A stretch of 64,000 bases of DNA from Bacteroidota bacterium (lineage in GTDB: Bacteria > Bacteroidota > Bacteroidia > Chitinophagales > Chitinophagaceae). Where the stretch lies: assembly GCA_026391455.1 (NCBI GenBank), contig JAPLEH010000010.1, positions 186,001 to 250,000 on the forward strand. Reading direction: 5' to 3'. Position numbers and translations under genes: made by a program. The notes under the pieces are model-generated. The model had not been told where the DNA came from, did no database searches, and was given only the letters and a program-made list of their open reading frames with translations. Positions 25,808 to 34,609 of this stretch are shown piece after piece; position 1 is the stretch's first letter; each line of letters begins with the position of its first letter.

Positions 25808-26046
25808 TTCTTATTGATAAAAAACCGAAACGGCCGGTGAGAGCCCTGCTTTAATTCCCTTTCTATTAAAATGCGTTTAGAGGTAATGCGGTAGTGATCC
25901 AGTAATTCGTGGGAGATGCAAAAATTGTCCAAGGTCCAGGTCATACGAAGCAAATGGGAAATGGCCTTCACTTCCTCCTCATACTCCTGTTCCGTCTTGA
26001 ATCCATTCCTGTAGATCAGGAGCAGATCATCGCCGAAGCCCATCAT
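25804..26046 (-). CDS. Small hypothetical protein
   Basis: An 80-residue protein (YRNGFKTEQEYEEEVKAISH near the start, HRPFRFFINKN at the end) without signal or membrane helix. It follows a 46-residue lipoprotein gene on the same strand by 14 bases, which suggests one message, and it overlaps the convergent secreted-protein gene by four bases. No function can be assigned. Confidence 0.55.
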   Translation of the reverse strand: MMGFGDDLLLIYRNGFKTEQEYEEEVKAISHLLRMTWTLDNFCISHELLDHYRITSKRILIERELKQGSHRPFRFFINKN

Positions 26047-26060
26047 GGTTCTTGTTTCTT

Positions 26061-26201
26061 TTAATAGCCTGACATGCCTTTATGGCTGGGGCAACCACAA
26101 CCTTTGCCTCCTTTGCCCGAACCGGAATAATAATTCTTGTTACAGGATGCCAGGAAAACAATGATCAGAATGGCTGCTGCTATGGTACTAACGTATTTCA
26201 T
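26061..26201 (-). CDS. Tiny Cys/Gly-rich lipoprotein (46 residues)
   Basis: A short frame from the ATG at 26201 to a TAA at 26061-26063 encodes a lipoprotein signal (MKYVSTIAAAILIIVFLASC, Cys20) followed by a 26-residue tail with GKGGKGCGCPSHKG. The signal is excellent and the tail is too patterned to be chance. Short lipoproteins with a Cys-Gly-Cys-Pro-x-His tail look familiar from this phylum; the CGCPxH cluster could hold a metal ion or haem-like group, but this is not established. It is the first of two small minus-strand genes and is read divergently from the glycosyltransferase gene. Confidence 0.75.
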   Translation of the reverse strand: MKYVSTIAAAILIIVFLASCNKNYYSGSGKGGKGCGCPSHKGMSGY

Positions 26202-26223
26202 GTGTTGAAAGTTCTAAATTAAA

Positions 26224-26245
26224 ACTATTTTACAAACAAAATAGT
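26224..26245. promoter_or_regulatory. 8-bp perfect inverted repeat between divergent genes
   Basis: ACTATTTT (26224-26231) and AAAATAGT (26238-26245) with a 6-base spacer lie midway between the tiny lipoprotein gene and the glycosyltransferase gene. It could be an operator for either direction. Confidence 0.4.
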
Positions 26246-26278
26246 ATCCTGTTTAGCCAAAAAGGTCAAAAAAAGTTC

Positions 26279-27424
26279 ATGGACGCCCATTTACTCCCCA
26301 AAATACCCGGAAAACCCCGCATTTTGGTCGCTCCCCTCGATTGGGGACTGGGGCACGCCACCCGCTGCATCCCCATTATCCGGGAACTTCTGACCAGAGG
26401 GGCTGATGTATGGCTGGCCGGGGAAGGGGCACAGGAGCTTTTGCTAAAAACAGAATTCCCGGATCTTCCCTTTATTCCATTGCCCGGCTACCGGATGCGC
26501 TATGCCAAAACATCACGCGGGCTGCTCTGGAAAATGATACAACAGGCTCCCAAAATGAAAAGGGCCATCCATGCCGAACATGCCTGGTTGCAAAAAATGG
26601 TGGAGATACATCAACTGGACGTGGTGATCAGTGATAACCGCTATGGGCTATATCATTCCACCATACCATCGGTATTCATCACGCACCAGTTGCTGATCAA
26701 AAGCCCGTTCGGCAATTGGTCTGAAAAGATCCTGCAACACCAAAACTACCGGTATATCCATCGCTTTACCCATTGCTGGGTACCCGATGATCCGGGGTCC
26801 GATAACCTGGCCGGTGAGCTATCGCATCCCACAAAAATGCCGTCGATCCCAGTAAGCTATACCGGTCCTCTCTCACGGTTATGCATAACCGAAAAAGAAG
26901 AAAAAAACAAATCAGCGATTTCGGGAAAATTGCTGGTCATTCTTTCCGGACCGGAACCACAGCGCAGCCTGCTGGAGGATAAATTACTCAATGATATTGC
27001 ACATTATAATGGCCCAGCCACCATCGTAAGGGGGTTGCCCGGAGAACAGACCATCATCCCCTCCACCAATATGATCCGGGTGTATAATCACCTGCCGGCA
27101 GCCGCTTTACTTGAAGAGTTTGCCTCTGCCGAATGGGTCATCAGCCGCAGTGGGTACAGTACCGTGATGGACCTGATGGCCCTTCGGAAAAAAAGTATAC
27201 TGATTGCCACACCGGGGCAAACCGAACAGGAGTATTTAAGCAGGTATTTATCAGAAAATAAAAGGGCTGTGGCCATGGATCAGGAATCCTTTACGCTGGA
27301 AAAAATATTGGCCCTCGCCCGTGAATTTCCCTACTCATTCCCCCCCGTTGGTGATACGGGCTACCTGAAACGTGCCGTTGATGAATTGTTCGCGCTACTG
27401 AGTCATTCCCCTGCTTTGGGGTAA
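26279..27424 (+). CDS. MurG-like glycosyltransferase (GT28-type)
   Basis: The 381-residue protein has the GT-B pattern of MurG and related enzymes: an N-terminal ILVAPLDWGLGHATRCIPII (the Gly-rich nucleotide-sugar loop with GxGH) and a C-terminal donor-binding part with ADWxISRSGYSTVMD-like sequence (EWVISRSGYSTVMDLMALRK) and a final TPGQTEQEYLSRYL. It probably adds a sugar to a lipid or surface glycan at the inner face of the membrane. Acceptor and donor cannot be told. Its 3' end overlaps the convergent sixA-like gene by 22 bases. Confidence 0.85.
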   Translation: MDAHLLPKIPGKPRILVAPLDWGLGHATRCIPIIRELLTRGADVWLAGEGAQELLLKTEFPDLPFIPLPGYRMRYAKTSRGLLWKMIQQAPKMKRAIHAEHAWLQKMVEIHQLDVVISDNRYGLYHSTIPSVFITHQLLIKSPFGNWSEKILQHQNYRYIHRFTHCWVPDDPGSDNLAGELSHPTKMPSIPVSYTGPLSRLCITEKEEKNKSAISGKLLVILSGPEPQRSLLEDKLLNDIAHYNGPATIVRGLPGEQTIIPSTNMIRVYNHLPAAALLEEFASAEWVISRSGYSTVMDLMALRKKSILIATPGQTEQEYLSRYLSENKRAVAMDQESFTLEKILALAREFPYSFPPVGDTGYLKRAVDELFALLSHSPALG

Positions 27425-27897
27425 TCGAAGAATAAAAATTCTTTGGCAGCATCCTTAAAATCTTTCCATTGAGCGCAATCTGCTTTTACAGCAAATATGC
27501 CACAGGTAGGAATATTATCAATACGCGCGTTGGTGAGCAGGTTGGCAAATTCAGTAATGCCGTTGTTGTGTGAAAAAACAGCGATGGATTGAAACTGATC
27601 ATCGGCATTTTCGATCGTTTCCAGAAAGGTAAATGGCCCGGCCATATATAATTCCTTTTTGAACAGGATATCTTCTTTCTTACGGTTGTAGGCTTCGGCA
27701 AAAATCTTCGCTGTTTTAGCGGCCCGCTTTGCCGGACTGGCAATAAAGGCATCGATCCGGATCATCCGGTCTTTCAGGCGTTGTGCCATCCTTGGTGCAT
27801 CCTTTTTTCCCCTTTCATTCAATGGCCTGTCAAAATCATCCAGTGCCGGATTATCCCAGTCGCTTTTTGCATGACGGATCAGTATTACCTGTTTCAT
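27403..27897 (-). CDS. SixA-like histidine phosphatase
   Basis: The 164-residue protein starts with the phosphatase signature VILIRHAKSDWDNP (RHA with the catalytic His9) and continues with LNERGKKDAPRMAQ and SPAKRAAKTAKIF, with the second catalytic His in VFSHNNGITEF. This is the short SixA branch of the histidine phosphatase superfamily, which removes phosphate from His residues of phosphotransfer proteins in E. coli; the substrate here is unknown. The start at 27897 gives the standard N-terminus. The gene overlaps the end of the glycosyltransferase gene. Confidence 0.92.
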   Translation of the reverse strand: MKQVILIRHAKSDWDNPALDDFDRPLNERGKKDAPRMAQRLKDRMIRIDAFIASPAKRAAKTAKIFAEAYNRKKEDILFKKELYMAGPFTFLETIENADDQFQSIAVFSHNNGITEFANLLTNARIDNIPTCGIFAVKADCAQWKDFKDAAKEFLFFDYPKAGE

Positions 27898-27949
27898 AAG
27901 GAGATGTTTTAGGTAAGTAAATTAACAGCATTTACCGGAAAATTGCAAG

Positions 27950-28082
27950 TATGGCCAAAGGCCATAGCATACACTTTCGAAACTACAAGTTTCGAACAGC
28001 GTGCGCAAGCCAACTTATGGAACCTGCCTGCATTGCATTACGGCAAGCAAGCTTATTCAATCTATTGAACCTATGGAACCTC
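27950..28082 (+). repeat. Interspersed double-hairpin element, copy A
   Basis: The element starts with the palindrome TATGGCCAAAGGCCATA (27950-27966). A second hairpin follows, TTCGAAACT (27976-27984), ACA, AGTTTCGAA (27988-27996), then a conserved tail with CAGCGTGCGCAAGCC up to about 28024. A looser array follows with TTGAACCTATGGAACCTC (28064-28082). No gene is present. Copies B (28085) and C (57809, inverted) match it closely. Confidence 0.9.
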
Positions 28083-28084
28083 TA

Positions 28085-28186
28085 ATGGCCAAAGGCCATA
28101 AAATTCACTTTCGAAACTACAAGTTTCGAACAGCGTGCGCAAGCCAACTTATGGAACTTCTTCAACCTATTGAACCTATGAAACCT
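28085..28186 (+). repeat. Interspersed double-hairpin element, copy B
   Basis: ATGGCCAAAGGCCAT at 28085-28099, then TTCGAAACT-ACA-AGTTTCGAA at 28110-28130 and the same tail (CAGCGTGCGCAAGCCAACTT) ending near 28157, followed by TTCAACCTATTGAACC. It directly follows copy A in the same orientation, 135 bases apart, and ends at the stop codon of the purF gene, whose stop (28187-28189) sits on the repeat boundary. Confidence 0.9.
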
Positions 28187-30034
28187 CTAATACCCCCTCA
28201 CATTCTTCCCTTCCATATAATTCATAAAGGCTTTGTTCACTACTTTATTACCTCCGGGGGTGGGATAGTCGCCGGTAAAGTACCAGTCGCCCAGGTTATT
28301 GGGGCATGACTTGTGCAGGTCTTCTATACTTTGAAAGATCACATCTACCGGAATGTCGAGCCCTGCCGGTGTGATCAGTTGTGCGATTTTGGCAGAAATC
28401 TCTTCCGTGGTGAATTGTTTGTACAGTTGTTGCACCACATTCTCCGTGTGCAATTGATTATTGCGGTGCAGGGCCTTGCATTTTTCCAGCAGCTCTTTCA
28501 GAAAATCCAATCGGTTGTTTTCTTTCATCAATTCCACGACTGCATTGAAGGCAATGAAATCACCCATTTTACTCATGTCGATGCCGTAGCAGTCGGGATA
28601 GCGTATCTGGGGTGATGAGGATACTACCACGATGCGTTTGGGTTTAAGCCGTCCCAGCATACGGATGATACTTTCCTTAAGGGTAGTGCCGCGTACGATC
28701 GAGTCGTCGATCACCACCAATGTATCTTCTCCGGCACGAACCGTACCATATGTAATATCATACACGTGCTGCACCATTTCATTACGGCTTACGTCTTCGG
28801 TAATGAAAGTACGCATCTTCACGTCTTTGATCGCGATCTTTTCAATGCGGAGGCGTCTGTTCACCATTTCCGCCAGTTTATCCGCATCATAATCTTTGCC
28901 CCAGCTTAGGATACGTTCAATTTTCACTTTGTTCAGGTAGTCCTCCATGCCTTTGAGCATGCCGTAGAAAGCGGTCTCTGCGGTATTGGGTATAAAGGAG
29001 AAGATGGTATTCTTGAGGTCATGGTCAATACGGTGCAGCACTCTTTCACTGAGGTGGTAGCCAAGTGCGATCCGTTCACGGTATATCTTTTCATCACTGC
29101 CTCTGGAGAAATAAATACGTTCAAAGCTACAGGCCTTTCGTTGTTTGGGCTCCAGTATCTGCGCCACTTCCACTTCCCCTTTTTCATCTACGATAATGGC
29201 ATGGCCGGGAGGGAGTTCCTGCACTTCATTTTCACCCACATTAAATGCCGTACGTATTGCCGCCCTTTCTGATGCAGCTACCACCACTTCATCATTTATG
29301 TAATAATAAGAAGGGCGAATTCCGTGAGCATCGCGGAATACAAAGCCAATGCCATTGCCGGTAAGGCCGGCGGTATGGAAACCTCCGTCGAACAGAGGCA
29401 GTGCTTTTTTCAGCACCGCTTTGATATTCATTTGTTGCGGTGCTTCTTCATCTGCTTTGATGAGAAAGTGATGGATCACTTCCATCATAGCGGCCAGATC
29501 GCTCTGCCGTTGAAATTCTCCCGGATCGATGTTTACCAGAGAAAAAAGCTCTTCGGTATTCACCAGGTTAAAGTTGCCGGCCAGTGCCAGATTGCGTGCA
29601 GGAATGGTATCCCTTTTTATGAAAGGGTGGCAAAATTCTGCGTTGTTCTTTCCCTGTGTGCCATAGCGAAGATGACCGAGGAGTAACTCACCCAAATAAT
29701 TGATATGGCCCTTCATAAGGCCGGGGTGATTTTTTATATCGGGGTTAAATTTGGCCAGTTCATCTATCTCGGCGCCGATGCGTTTGAACACATCAGCTAT
29801 TGGTTGGGGTGTACCGCTTCGGATGCGGTGCAGAAAAGGATAGCCCGGTTCTACATCCAGTTTTACAGCGGCCACACCGGCACCATCCTGGCCCCGGTTG
29901 TGTTGCTTTTCCATTAGCAGGTACAGCTTGTTAAGGCCCCACAACACTGTACCATACTGTTGCTGGTAATACGAAAAGGGTTTCCTTAGCCGGATGAATG
30001 CGAGCCCGCATTCATGTTTTATAGCATCACTCAT
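28187..30034 (-). CDS. purF: Amidophosphoribosyltransferase, long form (glutamine amidotransferase class II plus PRTase)
   Basis: The N-terminal half is a class II glutaminase: MSDAIKHECGLAF, in which the catalytic Cys9 must be exposed by removal of a short propeptide, then QHNRGQDGAG. The C-terminal half is a type I phosphoribosyltransferase with the PRPP loop VVIDDSIVRGTTL. PurF makes phosphoribosylamine, the first step of purine synthesis. At 615 residues it is about 100 longer than usual PurF and matches the long form found in Bacteroidota beside a normal PurF, so the role could be specialised. I chose the ATG at 30034, since the frame continues 12 bases upstream only with a TTG that lies inside the minus-7 box. 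The stop lies on the edge of a repeat element. Confidence 0.87.
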   Translation of the reverse strand: MSDAIKHECGLAFIRLRKPFSYYQQQYGTVLWGLNKLYLLMEKQHNRGQDGAGVAAVKLDVEPGYPFLHRIRSGTPQPIADVFKRIGAEIDELAKFNPDIKNHPGLMKGHINYLGELLLGHLRYGTQGKNNAEFCHPFIKRDTIPARNLALAGNFNLVNTEELFSLVNIDPGEFQRQSDLAAMMEVIHHFLIKADEEAPQQMNIKAVLKKALPLFDGGFHTAGLTGNGIGFVFRDAHGIRPSYYYINDEVVVAASERAAIRTAFNVGENEVQELPPGHAIIVDEKGEVEVAQILEPKQRKACSFERIYFSRGSDEKIYRERIALGYHLSERVLHRIDHDLKNTIFSFIPNTAETAFYGMLKGMEDYLNKVKIERILSWGKDYDADKLAEMVNRRLRIEKIAIKDVKMRTFITEDVSRNEMVQHVYDITYGTVRAGEDTLVVIDDSIVRGTTLKESIIRMLGRLKPKRIVVVSSSPQIRYPDCYGIDMSKMGDFIAFNAVVELMKENNRLDFLKELLEKCKALHRNNQLHTENVVQQLYKQFTTEEISAKIAQLITPAGLDIPVDVIFQSIEDLHKSCPNNLGDWYFTGDYPTPGGNKVVNKAFMNYMEGKNVRGY

Positions 30035-30043
30035 GGGAGGCTG

Positions 30044-30051
30044 CAAAGGTA
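30044..30051 (-). promoter_or_regulatory. Minus-7 promoter box of the purF gene
   Basis: On the minus strand this reads TACCTTTG, an exact TAnnTTTG match, only nine bases before the chosen ATG. The message would therefore have a leader of a few bases at most. Confidence 0.65.
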
Positions 30052-30060
30052 ATAAATAGC

Positions 30061-30088
30061 AATGACACCTTTGTGGAAAGGTGTCATT
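30061..30088 (-). terminator. Strong hairpin terminator after the surA-like gene
   Basis: A perfect 12-bp stem (AATGACACCTTT at 30061-30072, AAAGGTGTCATT at 30077-30088) with a four-base loop lies between the surA-like stop and the purF promoter, both on the minus strand. Confidence 0.8.
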
Positions 30089-30115
30089 GAATCATTTTAC
30101 AGGAAAACAGGATCC

Positions 30116-31480
30116 TTAGTTATTGGCGCCGAAGCGTTTAAGCAGGGGGCAATCCCTGGCTGTTTCCGCGTCGATCATAATATAGTAGGTGGGCAGTTTA
30201 TCCTTGATCCATTTATCCAGTGCCTTGCTTTTCTTGTCTTCCAGGGCATAAGTAGATATTTTGCTGTAATCGTCTTTCAGGTTCATACGGTGGGGCTCAG
30301 AGCGGGATTTGAGGTATACAAACCGAACGCCTTTTTTACCCTGCTCATCGGTATAGGCTACCGGTGCAGAATAGTCGCCCACTTTCATTTTGCCCAACAT
30401 GGTCACCATGTCTTTATCCAGCGCATCGATCGTAACATAGGTCGATCCTTCACGGTTAGTAATGCAGGGGCCGGTGAATTTGGCGGATTCATCATCACTG
30501 TATTTGGAGGCGGCTTCGTTGAAACTCATTTTACCGGCCATTACTTTAGTGCGTACTGTATCCAGCTTGGATTTGGCGTTATTGATCTCCAGGTCGGTTA
30601 CCGGAGGAATCCGGAGTATATGCCGTACAATGGCATCATCCCCGTTGCGCTGTACCATTTGAATGATGTGATAGCCGAATTTACTTTTTACAGGCACGGA
30701 TACTTCCCCTTCTTTAAGGCGGAAGGCTGTGGAAATAAATACGGGATCCCAGTTTTTCTCATTACGATTGATCTGGTATTGACCACCACGGTCTTTACTG
30801 CCCGGGTCTTCGGATACCACTTTGGCCAATGCATCAAAGGTGGTGAGTTTGGATTCGATCTGGCGTTTGTAATTGTTCATTTCTCCAACCACATACTGTT
30901 CGATATCACGGGATGCTTTGGGATAACTGATGATCTGGCAAACTTCCAGTTCGGATTCATAAAAAGGTAAACTATCTTTGGGTATTTTTTCAAAATAGGC
31001 TTTTACTTCCACCGGGGTAATGCGAACATTATCCACGATCTTACGTTGCATGGCCTGGGCCAGTTTTTGTTCTTTTACGGATTCGCGGGCATCGTCTTTA
31101 ATCTGGTAAATGGTCTTTCCGGCAATTTCTTCGAGTGCTTCCTGGCTGCCGAGCTGGTTGATATAACCACGTATCCGGTTGTCAAGATCTGCTTCCACTT
31201 CTTCATCTGTTACTGGCAATGAATCTTTTTCGGCCTGCAGCATCAGTACTTTGGAAAGGATGGCCTGGTCCATCAGCAGACATTCTCCATTGGGGGGTAC
31301 TTCTGCACCCTGACGAACCATATCAGCCAATGAGTTTTTGATGTCGGATTGTAAAATGATACGGTCACCCACGATGGCCGCAATTTTATCTGCCACTACT
31401 TTTTTGGATTGTGTTTGTGCTCCGGCTGCAAGGGTAAGCAAGAGGAAACAGGCAGTTAGAATATTCTTCGTATTTAGCAT
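30116..31480 (-). CDS. surA: SurA-like periplasmic peptidyl-prolyl isomerase/chaperone
   Basis: The 454-residue protein has a signal peptide (MLNTKNILTACFLLLTLAAGAQ), the SurA N-terminal helical part beginning VVADKIAAIVGDRIILQSDI, and two parvulin (PpiC) domains. The first contains DALAKVVSEDPGSKDRGG and FGYHIIQM; the second contains RHILRIPP and SFNEAASKYSDDESAK but is more diverged. SurA helps outer-membrane proteins fold in the periplasm, and this genome makes many of them. It has its own promoter next to the ATG and ends at a strong hairpin before purF. Confidence 0.9.
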   Translation of the reverse strand: MLNTKNILTACFLLLTLAAGAQTQSKKVVADKIAAIVGDRIILQSDIKNSLADMVRQGAEVPPNGECLLMDQAILSKVLMLQAEKDSLPVTDEEVEADLDNRIRGYINQLGSQEALEEIAGKTIYQIKDDARESVKEQKLAQAMQRKIVDNVRITPVEVKAYFEKIPKDSLPFYESELEVCQIISYPKASRDIEQYVVGEMNNYKRQIESKLTTFDALAKVVSEDPGSKDRGGQYQINRNEKNWDPVFISTAFRLKEGEVSVPVKSKFGYHIIQMVQRNGDDAIVRHILRIPPVTDLEINNAKSKLDTVRTKVMAGKMSFNEAASKYSDDESAKFTGPCITNREGSTYVTIDALDKDMVTMLGKMKVGDYSAPVAYTDEQGKKGVRFVYLKSRSEPHRMNLKDDYSKISTYALEDKKSKALDKWIKDKLPTYYIMIDAETARDCPLLKRFGANN

Positions 31481-31485
31481 AGATT

Positions 31486-31493
31486 CAAAAGTA
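31486..31493 (-). promoter_or_regulatory. Minus-7 promoter box of the surA-like gene
   Basis: On the minus strand this reads TACTTTTG, an exact TAnnTTTG match, only five bases before the ATG at 31480; the message may be leaderless. Confidence 0.55.
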
Positions 31494-31566
31494 ACCTTCC
31501 CCGGAAATTTGCAAGGCGGGGCAGGGGGTATTTAACAAAAGTTTTTTATATCAAATTACAAATAAT

Positions 31567-31622
31567 AAAATTCCAAATTCCACACAGGCTCTGATGATGA
31601 ACGTGTTGGGATTTGGAATTTT
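31567..31622 (-). terminator. Hairpin terminator of the rimP-nusA-infB operon
   Basis: AAAATTCCAAAT (31567-31578) and ATTTGGAATTTT (31611-31622) form a perfect 12-bp stem around a loop of 32 bases, 15 bases past the infB stop. The stem is AT-rich and continues into A/T-rich sequence on both sides. Confidence 0.7.
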
Positions 31623-31636
31623 ATTTTATTTGAATT

Positions 31637-34501
31637 TTATAATGTCCGCTTCACTTCTTCCACTTCATAGGCTTCCACCACGTCACCCACTTTGATATCG
31701 CTGAAATTCTTAATGGTCAATCCGCATTCCATACCCGAGAGTACTTCTTTTGCATCGTCCTTAAAGCGTTTCAGTGAACCCAGTTCGGCGGTATTATCGC
31801 CCGTGGGATAGATTACGATACCATCGCGGATCAGGCGCACTTTCGAGTCGCGTTTGATCTTACCGTCGAGTACCTGGCAACCTGCCACGGTAGCTTTATC
31901 GAATTTGAATACCTCTCTCACTTCCACATTGGCGGTGATCTTTTCCTGTACTTTCGGCTCCAGCATACCTTCCATCGCGCTCTTCACTTCTTCGATAGCA
32001 TTGTAGATGATCGAGTACATCTTGATCTCAATACCGGCATTGTCGGCCAGTCGGGATGCCTGCAGTGAAGGACGTACGTTGAACGCGATCACAATGGCAT
32101 CGGAGGCTTCAGCGAGTACGATATCGCTCTCGTTGATCTGGCCCACGCCTTTGTGGATCACACTTACCAGTATTTCCTGTGTAGAGAGTTTCTGTAAAGA
32201 GTCGCTCAATGCTTCCACCGATCCGTCCACGTCACCTTTGATGATCACTTTCAGTTCTTTGAAGCTTCCCAGTGCGAGACGGCGACCGATCTCATCCAGT
32301 GTGATATGTTTCTTGGTACGGATACCCTGTTCTCTCAATATCTGTGCACGGCGATAGGCGATCTCTTTGGCTTCAGCTTCATCTTCATACACCCTGAATT
32401 TTTCACCCGCCTGCGGAGCACCATTCAATCCCAATACCACTGCAGGAGCAGAAGGTCCGGCTGCATCTTCTTTTTTGTTCCGTTCGTTGAACATGGCTTT
32501 TACCCTTCCGAAGAATTGTCCGCTCACGATCAGGTCTCCCTGACGCAAGGTTCCATTTTCAACCAGCAGGGTGGCTACATAACCACGTCCTTTATCCAGC
32601 GATGCTTCAATAATGGTACCGGTGGCTTCCCGGTCGGGGTTGGCTTTCAGTTCAAGCAATTCTGCTTCGAGCAGAATTTTTTCGAGCAGTTTATCTATGT
32701 TCAATCCTTTCTTCGCAGCTATTTCCTGGTTCTGGAATTTACCACCCCATTCTTCCACGAGAATATTCATTTGCGAAAGCTGCTCATAAATTTTTTGCGG
32801 GTTGGCTCCGTCTTTATCAATCTTATTGATCGCAAAGATCATCGGTACTCCGGCAGCCTGTGCGTGGCTGATGGCTTCTCTGGTTTGCGGCATCACGGCA
32901 TCATCGGCTGCTACCACGATCACGGCAATATCGGTTACCTTGGCACCCCTGGCACGCATGGCGGTAAACGCTTCGTGACCGGGTGTATCGAGGAAGGTGA
33001 TCTCTTTTCCATTTTGCAATTGTACCTGATAGGCACCGATGTGCTGGGTAATACCCCCGGCCTCACCCGCCACCACATTCGCATTGCGGATATAGTCGAG
33101 CAATGATGTTTTACCGTGGTCTACGTGACCCATGATGGTAACAATGGGCGAACGATGTTTGAGGTCTTCTTCATCATCTCCTTCTTCTTCTTCTTCCATC
33201 TCCATTTGTTTTTCCATATCGATGAATTCCACATCATAGCCGAATTCACTGGACACGAGTTCGATCACCTCTGCATCGAGACGCTGGTTGATCGACACCA
33301 TGATACCAAGGCTCATACACTTACTGATCACTTCCGCAAAGCTTACATCCATCAGGTTGGCGAGTTCGCTCACGCTGATGAATTCGGTTACCTGCAGTTT
33401 GTTATCATCGGAAGCATCGCCCATGGCTTCTGCCATTTCCTGTCTTTTCTCACGGCGTTGTCTGGCTTTGAGGCCTTTGCCGCCTTTATTACCACCACCG
33501 GAAAGTTTGGCTTGTGTTTCCTGAATTTTACGTTGTATCTCTTTTTCGTCGATGAGTTTATCTTCTCTTCTGCCACCTGCTGCAGGTCTGCGGTTACCAC
33601 CGGTGGTATTGCCACCTCTTCCGCGGTTGAAGTTTCCACCGCCGCCTGTGTTGGCACCCGGCTTTCTGTCTCCGTCTTTATTGATGAAAATCTCCCGCTT
33701 GGTATCTTTTTTCTCAATGGGGATACGCTTCCGTTTTTTCTTTTCGTCTTTTACGGGGCGGGTATCATTATTTACGGGCAGTTCAATTTTTCCAAGAATC
33801 TTAGGCCCGGTGAGTTTTTCTACTTCGATGTTCTCTATGACTGGTGCCTGTTCTTCCTGCACCGGTTCTTCTTTCACCACTTTGGGTTCGATGACTTCCG
33901 GTTTTACCGTTTCTTCCGCTTCTTCTTTTTTAACAGGCTTTTCTGCTACGGGTTGTTTTTCTGTTTCTGCGACCGGTGCTTCTTCCTTCTTTTTGGTGAT
34001 CTTTTTCGGGCGGGTGGAAGAATCTATTGCAGAGAGATCGATCTTTTTTACCACTTTGGGGCCTTCCAGTTCGGGAGCTTCCACTTTCACTACTTCTTCC
34101 TGCTTCGGCGCTTCTTCTACTGCTACTACTGGTGCAGGTTCTGCGGGCTCCACCGGTTCAGCAGGCTTTACTTCCTCGACTGGTTTTTCTTCTTCTTTTT
34201 TAACTGGTTTGGCAGCCGCTTTCTCGTCTTTCTTGAATACGATCTCTTCTTCTTCTTTCTTCTTTTTAGCATCCGGCTGCGCTCCTTTGGGGAGTTCGAG
34301 CTGGTCGCTTTTCATTTTTGCCACCTTATCGCTCTGAAACTCCTGTTGCAAAGCACGGTACATGTCTTCCGACAACTTTGAAGTAGGCTTCAATTCGTCT
34401 TTCGGAAAACCTTTCCCTATCAGGAAGTCAATAAGGGTATCCTGACCAATGTTGAACTCTTTGGCCGCGGCTAATAATCTCGGTAATTTTAATTCTGCCA
34501 T
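31637..34501 (-). CDS. infB: Translation initiation factor IF-2
   Basis: The 954-residue protein is a full IF-2. It has an N-terminal helical module ([20 protein letters not shown]), a long low-complexity linker rich in Lys, Glu, Pro and Val (about residues 70-330, including a Gly/Arg/Asn-rich patch), a second helical module, and the GTPase with [24 protein letters not shown] and NKIDKDGA from about residue 450. The beta-barrel and fMet-tRNA-binding domains follow. IF-2 brings initiator tRNA to the small ribosomal subunit. It is the last gene of the rimP-nusA-infB set and is separated from nusA by 108 bases of repeat-like sequence. Confidence 0.98.
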   Translation of the reverse strand: MAELKLPRLLAAAKEFNIGQDTLIDFLIGKGFPKDELKPTSKLSEDMYRALQQEFQSDKVAKMKSDQLELPKGAQPDAKKKKEEEEIVFKKDEKAAAKPVKKEEEKPVEEVKPAEPVEPAEPAPVVAVEEAPKQEEVVKVEAPELEGPKVVKKIDLSAIDSSTRPKKITKKKEEAPVAETEKQPVAEKPVKKEEAEETVKPEVIEPKVVKEEPVQEEQAPVIENIEVEKLTGPKILGKIELPVNNDTRPVKDEKKKRKRIPIEKKDTKREIFINKDGDRKPGANTGGGGNFNRGRGGNTTGGNRRPAAGGRREDKLIDEKEIQRKIQETQAKLSGGGNKGGKGLKARQRREKRQEMAEAMGDASDDNKLQVTEFISVSELANLMDVSFAEVISKCMSLGIMVSINQRLDAEVIELVSSEFGYDVEFIDMEKQMEMEEEEEGDDEEDLKHRSPIVTIMGHVDHGKTSLLDYIRNANVVAGEAGGITQHIGAYQVQLQNGKEITFLDTPGHEAFTAMRARGAKVTDIAVIVVAADDAVMPQTREAISHAQAAGVPMIFAINKIDKDGANPQKIYEQLSQMNILVEEWGGKFQNQEIAAKKGLNIDKLLEKILLEAELLELKANPDREATGTIIEASLDKGRGYVATLLVENGTLRQGDLIVSGQFFGRVKAMFNERNKKEDAAGPSAPAVVLGLNGAPQAGEKFRVYEDEAEAKEIAYRRAQILREQGIRTKKHITLDEIGRRLALGSFKELKVIIKGDVDGSVEALSDSLQKLSTQEILVSVIHKGVGQINESDIVLAEASDAIVIAFNVRPSLQASRLADNAGIEIKMYSIIYNAIEEVKSAMEGMLEPKVQEKITANVEVREVFKFDKATVAGCQVLDGKIKRDSKVRLIRDGIVIYPTGDNTAELGSLKRFKDDAKEVLSGMECGLTIKNFSDIKVGDVVEAYEVEEVKRTL

Positions 34502-34542
34502 TCAGGTTTTTTATAATGTCAATGGAGAACAGGCAATGGTGA

Positions 34543-34604
34543 GTGGTCAATTGTCAATGGTGAAACAAGGCTTCTCTCATTCACAATTGACTATTCACAA
34601 TTCA
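34543..34604. repeat. Small inverted/direct repeats between nusA and infB
   Basis: GTCAATTGT (34546-34554) and ACAATTGAC (34583-34591) are exact reverse complements. TTCACAATT also occurs twice in a row (34580-34588 and 34595-34603). The sequence is not coding. It resembles small repeats often found between genes in Bacteroidota. Confidence 0.6.
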
Positions 34605-34609
34605 CTTCG

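Noticed and set aside
28001-28309. Plus-strand frame over elements A and B
   Set aside because: It is repeat DNA followed by antisense purF; the same peptide appears from element copy C.
33116-34381. Long plus-strand frame with high Phe content
   Set aside because: It is the antisense of the Lys/Glu-rich linker of infB; Phe arises from reversed Lys/Glu codons.
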